NCBI RefSeq assembly: GCF_003732225.1
Contig: NZ_MOBJ01000005.1
Coordinates: 223,898-287,897, forward strand
From: Pseudomonas brassicacearum
Lineage (GTDB): Bacteria > Pseudomonadota > Gammaproteobacteria > Pseudomonadales > Pseudomonadaceae
Direction of reading: 5' to 3'
DNA length: 64,000 bases
The notes under the pieces were generated by a model that made no database searches, was not told where the DNA came from, and was given only the letters and a program-made list of their open reading frames with translations. Shown here piece by piece: positions 43,300 to 52,478 of the stretch. How positions within the stretch are numbered: position 1 is the stretch's first letter; each line of letters begins with the position of its first letter. A program made the translations under genes and the position numbers.

Positions 43300-45741
43300 A
43301 TGAAGTCCAGGGCAAAATCGGCGGCAGGCGGTTCGGTTAAACAGTGGTTTGGCGCTTCTGCGCTGGCCGTTTCGGCGTTGGCCTTGTTGCCGTTGAGCGT
43401 CGCTTGCGCCGCGCAGTCCAGCGAGCAACACAGCGCGCTGTTCAGCTTCAGCATCGGCGCCAAACCGTTGCCCCAGGCCTTGAGCGACTTCAGCCGGGTC
43501 ACCGGCATCAGCGTGGTTTACACCGATGAAGCGCCGTACGGCCTCAGCGCACCGGCCATCAATGGCGAGATGAGCGCCGAGCAAGCCATGCAGCGCTTGT
43601 TGAGCAAGTCCGGTTTCACCTTCCGCCAGACCGACGCCCACACCCTGGCCCTTGAACCACAGCCCACCGAAGGCGCCCTGAACCTCGGGGCGACCACCAT
43701 CACCTCGGCGGTTGAGCAACCGATGAGCTATCAGCCACCGTCCACCACTTCAGTGGCACGTTCCTCGGCCTCGCTTCAGGAAATCCCTCAGACCATCAAC
43801 GTGATCCCGGCTCAGGTACTGCGCGATCAGGCGCCGCGTAACCTGGACGATGCGTTGGCCAATGTCAGCGGCATCACCCAAGGCAACACCTTGGGCAGTA
43901 CTCAGGATTCGGTGATGACTCGCGGTTTCGGCGACAACCGCAACGGCTCGATCATGCGCGACGGCATGCCGCTGGTGCAGGGCCGTGGCCTGAACGCCTC
44001 GGTGGATCGGGTCGAAGTCCTTAAGGGACCGGCCTCGTTGCTCTACGGCATTCAGGATCCGGGCGGCGTGGTGAACATGGTCAGCAAGAAACCCGAATTG
44101 CAGCAATACAACGCCTTGACCGTGCGTGGTTCGAGCTATGGCAATGGCAAGAACGGCAGCGGCGGCAGCCTCGACAGCACCGGTGCGCTGGGCGATTCCG
44201 GCCTGGCTTATCGAATGGTGCTGGACCACGAAGACGAAGACTACTGGCGCAACTTCGGCACGCATCGCGAGACATTGATCGCCCCGTCCTTGGCCTGGTT
44301 TGGTGAGAGCACCAAGCTGCTGTTCGCCTACGAGCACCGCGAATTCCTTGCCCCGTTCGACCGTGGTACGGCCATCGACCCACGCACCAATCACCCGCTG
44401 GACATCCCGCGTGGTCGCCGTCTCGATGAGCCGTTCAACAACATGGAAGGCCGTTCGGACCTGTACCATTTCGAAGCCGATCACGAGCTCAACGACAACT
44501 GGAAAGCCCACTTCGGTTACAGCTGGAACCGCGAAACCTACGACGCCAGCCAGGTTCGGATCACCGCCATCGACCCGAAAAAAGGCACGCTGACCCGCAG
44601 CATGGACGGCACGCAGGGCGCCCTGACCACCGACCGTTTCACCACCGCCAGCCTCGAAGGCAAGGTCGATGTGGCCGGCATGCAACACGATCTGGTGTTC
44701 GGCGTGGATGACGAATACCGCAAGATTTACCGTGCCGACCTGATTCGTCAGAAGAGCCTGTTCCCGTCCTTCAGTTATCTGGACCCGGTCTACGGTCGTG
44801 AGGTGGCAGGCACCACGGTCAGCGCTGCGGATAGCGATCAGACTGATCTGCTGCGCAGCGATTCGGTCTTTTTGCAGGACTCGATCCACCTGAACGACCA
44901 GTGGATTCTGGTGGCCGGTGGACGCTTCCAGGAGTACGACCAGTACGCCGGCAAGGGCCGCCCGTTCAAGGCCAACACCGACAGTAACGGCCAGAAGTGG
45001 GTGCCGCGTGCGGGTCTGGTGTATCGCTACACCGATGAGTTGTCGTTCTACGGCAGCTACACCGAGTCCTTCAAACCGAACTCGACCATCGCGCCATTGA
45101 GCGGCAGCACGGTCGTGCTCGATGGCGGCATTGCGCCGGAAGAAGCCAAATCCTGGGAGCTGGGGGCCAAGCTCGATATCCCGGGCCGGGTGACCGGTAA
45201 CATCGCGCTGTTCGACATCAAGAAACGCAACGTGCTGGTGGCCAACGCCGAGAACCCGCTGGTCACCACGTACAGCGCGGCCGGCGAAGTGCGTTCCCGT
45301 GGCCTGGAAATGGACCTGACCGGCCAGTTGAGCGACCGCTGGAGCATGATCGGCAGCTACGCCTACACCGACGCCGAGGTCACCGAAGACCCGACCTACA
45401 AAGGCAAACGACTGCAAAACGTGGCGAAAAACACCGGCTCGCTGTCGGCGGTCTATGACTTCGGCACCATCGTCGGTGGCGATCAGTTGCGGGTAGGCGC
45501 GGGCGCGCGTTATGTCGGCGAACGGGCCGGTAACGCGGTGAACGACTTCGACCTGCCGGGCTACACCGTGGCCGACGCCTTCGCCACCTACGACACCAAA
45601 CTCGACGGGCAAAAGGTCAAGTTCCAGCTCAACGTGAAAAACCTCTTCGACCGCACTTACTACACCTCGGCCGTCAGCCGGTTCTTTGTGTCGATGGGCG
45701 ATTCGCGTCAAGTGTCGTTGTCCAGCACCCTGGAGTTCTGA
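43300..45741 (+). CDS. TonB-dependent siderophore receptor with STN signalling domain
   Basis: 813 residues. After a signal sequence come an STN domain (ALFSFSIGAKPLPQALSDFS to about residue 130), the plug (PQTINVIPAQVLRDQAPRNL, RVEVLKGPASLLYGIQDPGG) and a beta-barrel ending in Phe. The plug wording is that of hydroxamate-type receptors such as FoxA/FiuA. The STN domain makes it the likely sensor for the FecI/FecR pair at 35378-36936. The ATG at 43300 (MKSRAKSAAGG) is chosen; the frame extends back into the repeat element. The beta-propeller gene overlaps its stop by one base. Confidence 0.93.
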   Translation: MKSRAKSAAGGSVKQWFGASALAVSALALLPLSVACAAQSSEQHSALFSFSIGAKPLPQALSDFSRVTGISVVYTDEAPYGLSAPAINGEMSAEQAMQRLLSKSGFTFRQTDAHTLALEPQPTEGALNLGATTITSAVEQPMSYQPPSTTSVARSSASLQEIPQTINVIPAQVLRDQAPRNLDDALANVSGITQGNTLGSTQDSVMTRGFGDNRNGSIMRDGMPLVQGRGLNASVDRVEVLKGPASLLYGIQDPGGVVNMVSKKPELQQYNALTVRGSSYGNGKNGSGGSLDSTGALGDSGLAYRMVLDHEDEDYWRNFGTHRETLIAPSLAWFGESTKLLFAYEHREFLAPFDRGTAIDPRTNHPLDIPRGRRLDEPFNNMEGRSDLYHFEADHELNDNWKAHFGYSWNRETYDASQVRITAIDPKKGTLTRSMDGTQGALTTDRFTTASLEGKVDVAGMQHDLVFGVDDEYRKIYRADLIRQKSLFPSFSYLDPVYGREVAGTTVSAADSDQTDLLRSDSVFLQDSIHLNDQWILVAGGRFQEYDQYAGKGRPFKANTDSNGQKWVPRAGLVYRYTDELSFYGSYTESFKPNSTIAPLSGSTVVLDGGIAPEEAKSWELGAKLDIPGRVTGNIALFDIKKRNVLVANAENPLVTTYSAAGEVRSRGLEMDLTGQLSDRWSMIGSYAYTDAEVTEDPTYKGKRLQNVAKNTGSLSAVYDFGTIVGGDQLRVGAGARYVGERAGNAVNDFDLPGYTVADAFATYDTKLDGQKVKFQLNVKNLFDRTYYTSAVSRFFVSMGDSRQVSLSSTLEF

Positions 45742-46793
45742 TGAAAAACTTGAAGATTGCCATGTTGGCGCTGGCCTTCAGCGGCGCGGCGTTTGCCACG
45801 CCGGCACCGGACGCCCAGGTCTACCATCGCGAGCAGCAGGTCAGCTTGCCCGGCTCGGGAGACAGTTGGGGGTTTGTCGCCCTCGACCCGACGCGGCCTT
45901 ATCTGTTTCTGGCCCGCCGGGAAAACGGCCTGAGCGTGTTCGATGTCGACCAGCAACGTCTGCTGAAAACCGTCGACGGTTCAGCGAGCGCCAACGGCGT
46001 GGTGTTCGTGCCGACGTTGAACCGGGTGTTTGTGCTCAACACCGACGGCAGCCTGGGCGTGGTCGAGTTATCCACACTCAAACTGCTCAAGCGAATCCCG
46101 GTGGCTCAGAGCAACCTCAACAGCGCGGTGTATGAACCGCGCACGGGTCAGGTGATCATCGTCAGCGGCCGGCGTGCCAATCGTTCGACCTTGTTCGTGT
46201 TCGATCCGAAGCAAGAGCGCATCACCGCCGCGCATGAGCTGGACGTGAAGAAAATCGACCCGTTGCTGGTCAAGGACGACGGCAGTTTCTTCCTGCCGAT
46301 GCGTGATGAGGGCAAGGTCGCCCGTTTCTCGGCGAGCAGTTTTGAAGTCCTCGATACTTGGCAGTTCGAAGGCTGCTCGCGCCCCAGTGCGCTGGCACAG
46401 GATGCCGAACGCGGGCGTTTGTTCATTGCGTGCCGAGGCGAAAAACCGCAACTGGTCGTCGCCGATCTTCAGAGCGGTGCGCTGAAGGCGAGCTTGCCGA
46501 TCACTCGTGACGTCAACGCCCTGGCCTATGACGCGGACAACCGGCGGTTGTTGATCCCCAGCGGGGTCGATGCCAGCCTGAGCATCGTCAAGCAACTCGA
46601 TGCCGATCATTACCAGGCGCAGGCCAGCGTCAGCACCTTGCCGATGGCCTACAACATGGCCTTCGATCCGTTGAGTAAAAAGCTCTACCTGCCAGCGATG
46701 GACTTCACCCAGCCAACACCGAGCAAGGCTGAGCCCAAGCCGGATCCGCTGTTTCACGCCAACACCTTCTCGGTGACCACCCTGGCCCCGTAA
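45741..46793 (+). CDS. Periplasmic beta-propeller (YncE-like) protein
   Basis: 350 residues. It has a signal peptide (MKNLKIAMLALAFSGAAFA) and then repeated beta-propeller blades of the YVTN/cytochrome-d1-like type (RPYLFLARRENGLSVFDVD, NRVFVLNTDGSLGVVEL, TRDVNALAYDADNRRLLIPS). E. coli YncE is Fur-regulated and periplasmic, with unclear function. Coupling to the receptor (TGATG overlap) suggests a role in handling the same ligand. Confidence 0.85.
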   Translation: MKNLKIAMLALAFSGAAFATPAPDAQVYHREQQVSLPGSGDSWGFVALDPTRPYLFLARRENGLSVFDVDQQRLLKTVDGSASANGVVFVPTLNRVFVLNTDGSLGVVELSTLKLLKRIPVAQSNLNSAVYEPRTGQVIIVSGRRANRSTLFVFDPKQERITAAHELDVKKIDPLLVKDDGSFFLPMRDEGKVARFSASSFEVLDTWQFEGCSRPSALAQDAERGRLFIACRGEKPQLVVADLQSGALKASLPITRDVNALAYDADNRRLLIPSGVDASLSIVKQLDADHYQAQASVSTLPMAYNMAFDPLSKKLYLPAMDFTQPTPSKAEPKPDPLFHANTFSVTTLAP

Positions 46794-46886
46794 ATCCCTA
46801 CTCGGTGACCGCCTTAACCCCGTAAACCCCTACGGGGATCGATGTGTATCCATAAGTCCCAGGAGGAGTGTTGCGTCGAGGCAGGC

Positions 46887-47762
46887 TTAACGCAAAAACG
46901 CCTGGCGGTATTCGCCGGGCGTGCCCTTCATGGCCTGACGAAAGCGGTTGGTGAAATGACTGGCGCTGGCAAAACCGCAGGCCAGCGCAATTTCACCAAG
47001 CGGTTGTGAAGTGCTGCGCAGCAAATGCCGCGCATGAGTCAGGCGGCGGGCCAGCAGGTATTGATGCGGAGGCAAGCCAAAGCTCTCGCGAAACATCCGC
47101 GCGAAGTGGTACTCCGACAATGCGCACAGACCGGCCAACTGCCCGAGGCTGATCGGCTCGGCCAATTGCTGGTCGATGTACTCGACCAGTTGCCGGCGTT
47201 GATGGGCGGCCAGCCCACCCTTGAGACGCAAGCCCTGGCGCAGGCCGACCTGGCTGAGCAAGGTGTGGCTGAGCATTTCATGCGCAAGGCTGCTGGTCAG
47301 CAGGCGTTCGCCGGGTTCATCCCAGTTCAATTCAATCAACTGACGGAAACGCCGGGCCTGCTGCGGGTCTTCGAGAAAGGTGCTTTCCTGCAATTGCAGC
47401 TCGCGAGGCTCACGGTCGAGCAAGGTGACGCAGCCGAGGGCAAATTGTTCGGGGCTGAAGTACAAGTGAGCCAGGCGGATTTCACCGTTGATCACCCAGG
47501 CCGACTGGTGCTCGGCGGGCAGGATGCAGAGTTTGTCCGGGCCGCCCTTGGTGCCGGGCTGCTCGCGGCGAAAGGTCCCGGTGCCTCCGGCGATGTAGCA
47601 GGAGAGGGTGTGATGACCCGGCGCTTCATAGTCCTGCGCGTCGTGATGGTTGCTCCACAGGGCTGCAGCCATGCCGTCACCGAGCTCGGCGCTGTGCTCA
47701 AGGCGAGCATTCGGCGAGCGGTTGAGGGCTTGAAAGACTTGCAGGGTTTCCAGTGCGGGCAT
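46887..47762 (-). CDS. AraC-family transcriptional regulator
   Basis: 291 residues. The C-terminal 100 residues form the double helix-turn-helix: LGQLAGLCALSEYHFARMFR, then IALACGFASASHFTNRFRQA, ending GTPGEYRQAFLR. The N-terminal half is a cupin-like sensor. It is divergent from the DMT exporter gene across 139 bp and probably regulates it. Confidence 0.9.
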   Translation of the reverse strand: MPALETLQVFQALNRSPNARLEHSAELGDGMAAALWSNHHDAQDYEAPGHHTLSCYIAGGTGTFRREQPGTKGGPDKLCILPAEHQSAWVINGEIRLAHLYFSPEQFALGCVTLLDREPRELQLQESTFLEDPQQARRFRQLIELNWDEPGERLLTSSLAHEMLSHTLLSQVGLRQGLRLKGGLAAHQRRQLVEYIDQQLAEPISLGQLAGLCALSEYHFARMFRESFGLPPHQYLLARRLTHARHLLRSTSQPLGEIALACGFASASHFTNRFRQAMKGTPGEYRQAFLR

Positions 47763-47901
47763 GATCGGTTCTCTCCAACGCCTTGCATCCTACTCCGTCG
47801 CCTCGACGCTGCCAGCCTGTCGCCTGACAAAAGCGCAAGTTTATGCAAGTGCGCGGCCTGCCTCGGGCACAGACTGAAGGTCATCTTCAGGAGTTGCCGT
47901 C

Positions 47902-48804
47902 ATGAACCTCTCGTTATACCTGCTGACCGTGCTGATCTGGGGCACCACCTGGATCGCCTTGAAACTGCAACTGGGGGTGGTGGCGATTCCGGTGTCGATT
48001 GTTTATCGCTTCGGCCTGGCATCGCTGGTGCTGTTCGTGATGTTACTGCTCAGCCGACGCCTGCAAGTGATGAACCGGCGCGGTCATCTGATCTGCCTGG
48101 CCCAAGGGTTGTGCCTGTTCTGCATCAATTTCATGTGCTTTCTCACCGCCAGCCAGTGGATCCCCAGCGGTCTGGTCGCCGTGGTGTTCTCCACCGCCAC
48201 GCTGTGGAATGCGCTGAATGCGCGGGTGTTCTTCGGTCAGAAAGTGGCCCGCAATGTGCTGATGGGCGGCGCGCTGGGGTTGATCGGGCTGGGCTTGTTG
48301 TTCTGGCCGGAACTGGTCGGCCATACCGCCAGTCCGCAAACCTTGCTTGGCCTGGGTCTGGCGCTGCTCGGCACCCTGTGTTTTTCGGCTGGCAACATGC
48401 TCTCGAGCCTGCAACAGAAAGCCGGCCTCAAGCCGTTGACGACCAACGCCTGGGGCATGGCCTATGGCGCCGCGATGCTGTCGATGTACTGCCTGGTCAA
48501 AGGCATTCCCTTCGACATTGAATGGAATACTCGTTACATCGGCTCGTTGTTGTATCTGGTGATTCCGGGTTCGGTCATCGGCTTCACCGCTTACCTGACC
48601 CTGGTCGGGCGCATGGGCCCTGAACGTGCGGCGTATTGCACCGTGCTGTTCCCGGTGGTGGCGTTGAACGTGTCGGCCTTTGCCGAAGGCTACCAATGGA
48701 CGGCTCCCGCATTGGCCGGGTTGGTACTGGTGATGCTGGGTAACGTGTTGGTGTTTCGCAAACCCAAGGCGCGGGTGATGGCGGGCAGTGGCAAGTTGGC
48801 GTGA
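47902..48804 (+). CDS. EamA-family (DMT) transporter
   Basis: 300 residues with ten hydrophobic helices in two EamA repeats, beginning LSLYLLTVLIWGTTWIALKL (the family WGTTW motif) and with a second repeat at about 150-290. Members export amino acids or metabolites; the substrate is not deducible. AGGAG lies 6 to 7 bases before the ATG. Divergent from the AraC regulator. Confidence 0.9.
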   Translation: MNLSLYLLTVLIWGTTWIALKLQLGVVAIPVSIVYRFGLASLVLFVMLLLSRRLQVMNRRGHLICLAQGLCLFCINFMCFLTASQWIPSGLVAVVFSTATLWNALNARVFFGQKVARNVLMGGALGLIGLGLLFWPELVGHTASPQTLLGLGLALLGTLCFSAGNMLSSLQQKAGLKPLTTNAWGMAYGAAMLSMYCLVKGIPFDIEWNTRYIGSLLYLVIPGSVIGFTAYLTLVGRMGPERAAYCTVLFPVVALNVSAFAEGYQWTAPALAGLVLVMLGNVLVFRKPKARVMAGSGKLA

Positions 48805-48852
48805 TCGAATAAGTTGCACTTTGTGTTGCAGGGTTCAGCCGTACGGCGTTTG

Positions 48853-49362
48853 TTAATGGTCAGTCTTCAGTGACAGATAAATAAGCGCCGTCATCATGTA
48901 ACCGATAATGCTTCGGGTCCATGCCATGGCGTTCCACTCTGCGGAAGTATCCATGTCGAACCATTCATTGGCGATAACCTGTATGCAGAAGTAATATACG
49001 AAAATGCCGATCATCAAACCGACAATTCCGTATTTTTTTGCCTCGTGGAATTCCTTGCGTGATGCATGGAGTTTTTTGTAAAGCTGAAAGGCCCCCAATA
49101 AACAACAGGCGGTGTAGATCGTCTCCAGGGTAATGATCATCCAGTAGATTCTATGGTGCAGCATAGGGGAGGTAATGGCGCGATAGCGCAGAGCTTCGTT
49201 GGGGCGGGTCGTGTCCATGCTGAGGATATGTCCAACGAATTCGTAGTTGGAGGCGTAGTCGGTCAAGTTGCTGTAGACCACCAGCAGGCCAAATATTCCA
49301 GCCATTAAAACCAGGGCCAACTTACTGCGCCTGATCAGGCAGGCCGTGGTGAAATTTATCAT
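48853..49362 (-). CDS. DUF2165 membrane protein
   Basis: 169 residues with four predicted membrane helices (about 15-31, 70-90, 104-122, 146-164). The family segment VYSNLTDYASNYEFVGHILS, followed by MDTT, lies in the first periplasmic loop. Function is unknown. The ATG at 49362 with GGAGAG upstream is preferred; the frame opens at 49521 without homology. Confidence 0.85.
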   Translation of the reverse strand: MINFTTACLIRRSKLALVLMAGIFGLLVVYSNLTDYASNYEFVGHILSMDTTRPNEALRYRAITSPMLHHRIYWMIITLETIYTACCLLGAFQLYKKLHASRKEFHEAKKYGIVGLMIGIFVYYFCIQVIANEWFDMDTSAEWNAMAWTRSIIGYMMTALIYLSLKTDH

Positions 49363-49614
49363 GGTGCGTACTCTCCATTTCCGGTTCCTGCCATTCGCAG
49401 GGGTAGGGGCATGAGTGTATAACGCAAAAAAAAGTGTAGGGCGCCGGACTGAATTGCAAGTTGTGTCAACTTGCAGTAGAGCTGGCTGGCTTGGTAGTTG
49501 TTGTTTTTTTGGCGATGTCAACTGTCAGATGTGACAGTGGACGCGCTGGTTGGGGAGGCTTAGCGTACTCAAGTATTTTGTTTTCTGGTTGTAATACTTG
49601 ATGAGGAACATAAA

Positions 49615-50019
49615 ATGAACAGTGAGCAGCTCCAGCACATTGATAAAATCCGTAATGTTATCAAAGCGTCTGGATATTCTGGTGGTGAGGTGAATTTGGA
49701 TTACCCCGCAAAACCGAATATTCCATTGGTTGATACGAATTCCGTACTTTCTTACAGTTTAATTCGAGGCGATGTCCTACCGGTGCGTTTGTCCTATAAG
49801 GGGATGAACATAGGCGATGAGATCTTGTTTTATTTCGGCGGCGCCACCCCCGGACTTGCTGATTACGAACACAGATTTACTCTGGCCGATGGTCGGGAGG
49901 CTCATCTCGATGTTCCAAAATTGTCCCCTAAAAAACTGATAAACCTGCAGGCATTCGCCGTTTATTTTGTGAACAATACGCTACCTTCGAATGTTAACTA
50001 TTTTGAGGTGACCGAATAA
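49615..50019 (+). CDS. Unrecognised small protein
   Basis: 134 residues, no family recognised. Predicted soluble, without signal peptide; beta-rich composition with VLSYSLIRGDVLPVRLSYKG and a glycine-rich turn FYFGGATPGLADY. Codon use and base composition are clearly AT-richer than the neighbours, as is the 250-bp region upstream, which suggests acquisition. GAGGAA precedes the ATG. Some resemblance in texture to Ig-like domain proteins such as the one at 61240 is only an impression. Confidence 0.7.
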   Translation: MNSEQLQHIDKIRNVIKASGYSGGEVNLDYPAKPNIPLVDTNSVLSYSLIRGDVLPVRLSYKGMNIGDEILFYFGGATPGLADYEHRFTLADGREAHLDVPKLSPKKLINLQAFAVYFVNNTLPSNVNYFEVTE

Positions 50020-50075
50020 CCATTTTTATAGCCGGGATGATGCAGGCACGCCTGAGGGGGGCGTACCTGTTTCTA

Positions 50076-51050
50076 TCAACCTTTCCACACCTGCGGATTC
50101 ACCAGATCCTGCGGCCGCTCACCCAGCAGCGCGCTGCGCAGGTTGGCCAAGGCGCGGTTGGCCATGGCTTCGCGGGTTTCATGGGTGGCCGAGCCGATGT
50201 GCGGCAAGGTCACGGCGTTCTTCAGCTGGAACAGCGGCGACTCGGCCAGTGGTTCCTTCTCGTAGACATCCAGCCCGGCGCCGCGGATCCGGTTGTTCTG
50301 CAAGGCCTCGATCAGCGCCGGTTCATCGACCACCGGGCCACGGGAAATATTCACCAGAATCGCGCCGGGTTTCATCAGTGCCAGTTCGCGATGGCTGATC
50401 AGGTGCCGGGTCTTGTCGCTGAGCGGCACCACCAGGCAGACGAAGTCGGCTTCGGCCAGCAACTTATCAAGGCTGCGAAACTGTGCGCCGAGTTCCTGTT
50501 CAAGGTTGGCCTTGCGGCTGTTGCCGCTGTACAGAATCGGCATATTGAAGCCCAGACGACCGCGTCGTGCGATGGCTGCACCGATGTTGCCCATGCCGAC
50601 GATGCCCAGGGTTTTGCCATGCACGTCGCAACCAAACAGCGGCGCGCCGACGGTGGCCTGCCATTGCCCGGCCTTGGTCCAGGCGTCCAGCTCGGCGACA
50701 CGCCGGGCACTGCTCATCAGCAAGGCAAAGGCCAGGTCGGCGGTGCTTTCGGTCAGCACGTCCGGGGTGTTGGTGAGCATGATCCCGCGCTCGTTGAAGT
50801 AGGCCAGGTCGTAGTTGTCGTAGCCGACCGAGACGCTGGACACCACTTCGAGTTTGCTGGCGTTTTCCAGTTGTGCACGACCGAGCTTGCGACCGACGCC
50901 GATCAACCCGTGGGCGTGGGGCAGGGCTTCGTTGAACTGAGCATTGATGTCGCCCAACTTGGGATTGGGCGCGATTACATCGAAGTCTTGTTGCAGGGAC
51001 TCGACCATTTCGGGCGAGACACGGCTGAAGGCAAGTACGGTCTTTTTCAT
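50076..51050 (-). CDS. D-2-hydroxyacid dehydrogenase (GhrB/TkrA-like)
   Basis: 324 residues. NAD(P)-binding GIVGMGNIGAAIARRG, catalytic Arg in NISRGPVVDEPAL, Glu in GLDVYEKEP, and His in LPHIGSAT. SGNSRK after the second beta strand favours NADPH. Likely reduces glyoxylate, hydroxypyruvate or 2-ketogluconate. The ATG at 51050 (MKKTVLAFSRVSPE) is chosen; the longer frame runs into a repeat. Confidence 0.92.
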   Translation of the reverse strand: MKKTVLAFSRVSPEMVESLQQDFDVIAPNPKLGDINAQFNEALPHAHGLIGVGRKLGRAQLENASKLEVVSSVSVGYDNYDLAYFNERGIMLTNTPDVLTESTADLAFALLMSSARRVAELDAWTKAGQWQATVGAPLFGCDVHGKTLGIVGMGNIGAAIARRGRLGFNMPILYSGNSRKANLEQELGAQFRSLDKLLAEADFVCLVVPLSDKTRHLISHRELALMKPGAILVNISRGPVVDEPALIEALQNNRIRGAGLDVYEKEPLAESPLFQLKNAVTLPHIGSATHETREAMANRALANLRSALLGERPQDLVNPQVWKG

Positions 51051-51122
51051 CGCAGGAAGGCTCGTCAGGCGGAGGAGAATGCCGGGCACGCTAACATTCC
51101 TGGAGGGTTTTTTGCGAGGCGG

Positions 51123-51194
51123 AAAAGATCGCAGCCTGCGGCAGCTCCTACAGGGTGTACATCCGTAGGAGCTGCCGCAGGCTGCGATCTTTTT
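51123..51194. repeat. Long hairpin repeat, second intergenic family (copy 2)
   Basis: AAAAGATCGCAGCCTGCGGC and its complement near the other end form a stem of more than 25 bp with A- and T-runs at its ends, so it probably terminates the upstream LysR transcript. Its right end overlaps the stop codon of that gene. Same family as 13195 and 59138. Confidence 0.88.
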
Positions 51195-52161
51195 AATTGG
51201 CCAACCTGGCCCCATTCAACGTGCCGCTCAACTCATACGCCGTCAATTCTGCCTGATGCGCCGCCAGAATCTCCGGCAACGACCCGCGCAGGTATTCGAC
51301 CCAGGTTTTGATCTTCGCATCCAGGTACTGGCGCGACGGGTAGATGGCGTACAGGTTCAGCTCTTGCGAGCGGTAGTTGGGCATGACCCGCACCAGGCTA
51401 CCGTTGCGCAGACTCTCGATGGCGGCGTAGACCGGCAGCACACCGACGCCCATGCCGCTGATGATCGCGGTTTTCATCGCGTCGGCGGAGTTCACCAGAA
51501 ACGGCGAGCTGTTGATGGTGACCATTTCCTGGCCTTCCGGGCCGTCGAACACCCACTTCTCCAGCGGAATCACCGGGCTGACCAGGCGCAGGCAGGCGTG
51601 ATTCAGCAGGTCGCTGGGTTTCTGTGCGCAGCCGTTGGCTTTTACATAAGCAGGAGACGCGCAGACGATGCTGTAAGTGATGCCCAGCCGTTGCGAGACA
51701 AAACCCGAGTCCGGCAGTTCGCTGGCGAGCACGATCGATACGTCGTAGCCCTCGTCCAGCAAATCAGGCACGCGGTTGGCCATGGTCAGATCGAAGGTCA
51801 CGTCCGGATGGGACTTGCGATAACGGGCGATCGCATCGATCACGAAGTGCTGACCGATCCCGGTCATGGTGTGCACTTTGAGTTGCCCGGCCGGGCGAGC
51901 ATGGGCGTCGCTGGCCTCAGCTTCGGCTTCCTCGACATAGGCGAGAATCTGCTCGCAGCGCAGCAAATAACGTTTGCCAGCCTCGGTCAGGGCGATGCGG
52001 CGGGTGGTGCGGTTGAGCAAACGGGTTTGCAGATGGGCTTCCAGGTTGGAGACCGCGCGCGAGACGTTGGCCGTCGTGGTATCCAGCTGCACGGCAGCGG
52101 CAGTGAAGCTGCCGGCTTCGGCGACACAGCTGAAGGCACGCATGTTTTGCAAAGTGTCCAT
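51193..52161 (-). CDS. LysR-family regulator, divergent from the efflux operon
   Basis: 322 residues. N-terminal helix-turn-helix (MRAFSCVAEAGSFTAAAVQL, TTANVSRAVSNLEAHL) and a substrate-binding domain. It faces the efflux operon across 317 bp that includes a REP doublet, resembling the AaeR-aaeXAB arrangement of E. coli, so it may activate the pump in response to aromatic acids. That is inference. Confidence 0.9.
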   Translation of the reverse strand: MDTLQNMRAFSCVAEAGSFTAAAVQLDTTTANVSRAVSNLEAHLQTRLLNRTTRRIALTEAGKRYLLRCEQILAYVEEAEAEASDAHARPAGQLKVHTMTGIGQHFVIDAIARYRKSHPDVTFDLTMANRVPDLLDEGYDVSIVLASELPDSGFVSQRLGITYSIVCASPAYVKANGCAQKPSDLLNHACLRLVSPVIPLEKWVFDGPEGQEMVTINSSPFLVNSADAMKTAIISGMGVGVLPVYAAIESLRNGSLVRVMPNYRSQELNLYAIYPSRQYLDAKIKTWVEYLRGSLPEILAAHQAELTAYELSGTLNGARLAN

Positions 52162-52327
52162 GGGGTGCTCTCGGGGGCGATGACAAATTGTGACACGAAG
52201 TTGCGGAATTCTGTGACCCCGACCAAGGGATTATCTCGTGAACGGTAACAAAGATTCACAGGATTCCCGGCTTATCGCCGCTCAGGCCCACCCCTAGAAT
52301 TGCCGCCACCGCCGGAACATCAAACCT

Positions 52328-52416
52328 GTGGGAGCGAGCTTGCTCGCGATGGGGCCATCACAGCCAGCATTGATGTTGCCTGACCCACCGCTATCGCGAG
52401 CAAGCTCGCTCCCACA
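52328..52416. repeat. REP doublet upstream of the efflux operon
   Basis: Inverted pair TGTGGGAGCGAGCTTGCTCG and GCGAGCAAGCTCGCTCCCAC, about 40 bases apart, between divergent LysR and efflux genes. The position between divergent genes is unusual for REP elements, which mostly sit at gene ends. Confidence 0.9.
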
Positions 52417-52478
52417 GGGGGGCGGTGTCCGTTCCCCAATATTTCGTACCTCCCCCCTAATTCCAGGAATTTGCAGCA

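Noticed and set aside
43750..45711. 653-codon open frame antisense to the second TonB receptor, and a similar 539-codon frame at 38856-40475 antisense to the first
   Set aside because: Both mirror receptor genes whose sense-strand domains are complete; no homology visible.
47025..48521. 498-codon plus-strand frame across the AraC and DMT genes
   Set aside because: It runs antisense through the AraC gene and out of frame through the transporter; both of those are well supported.
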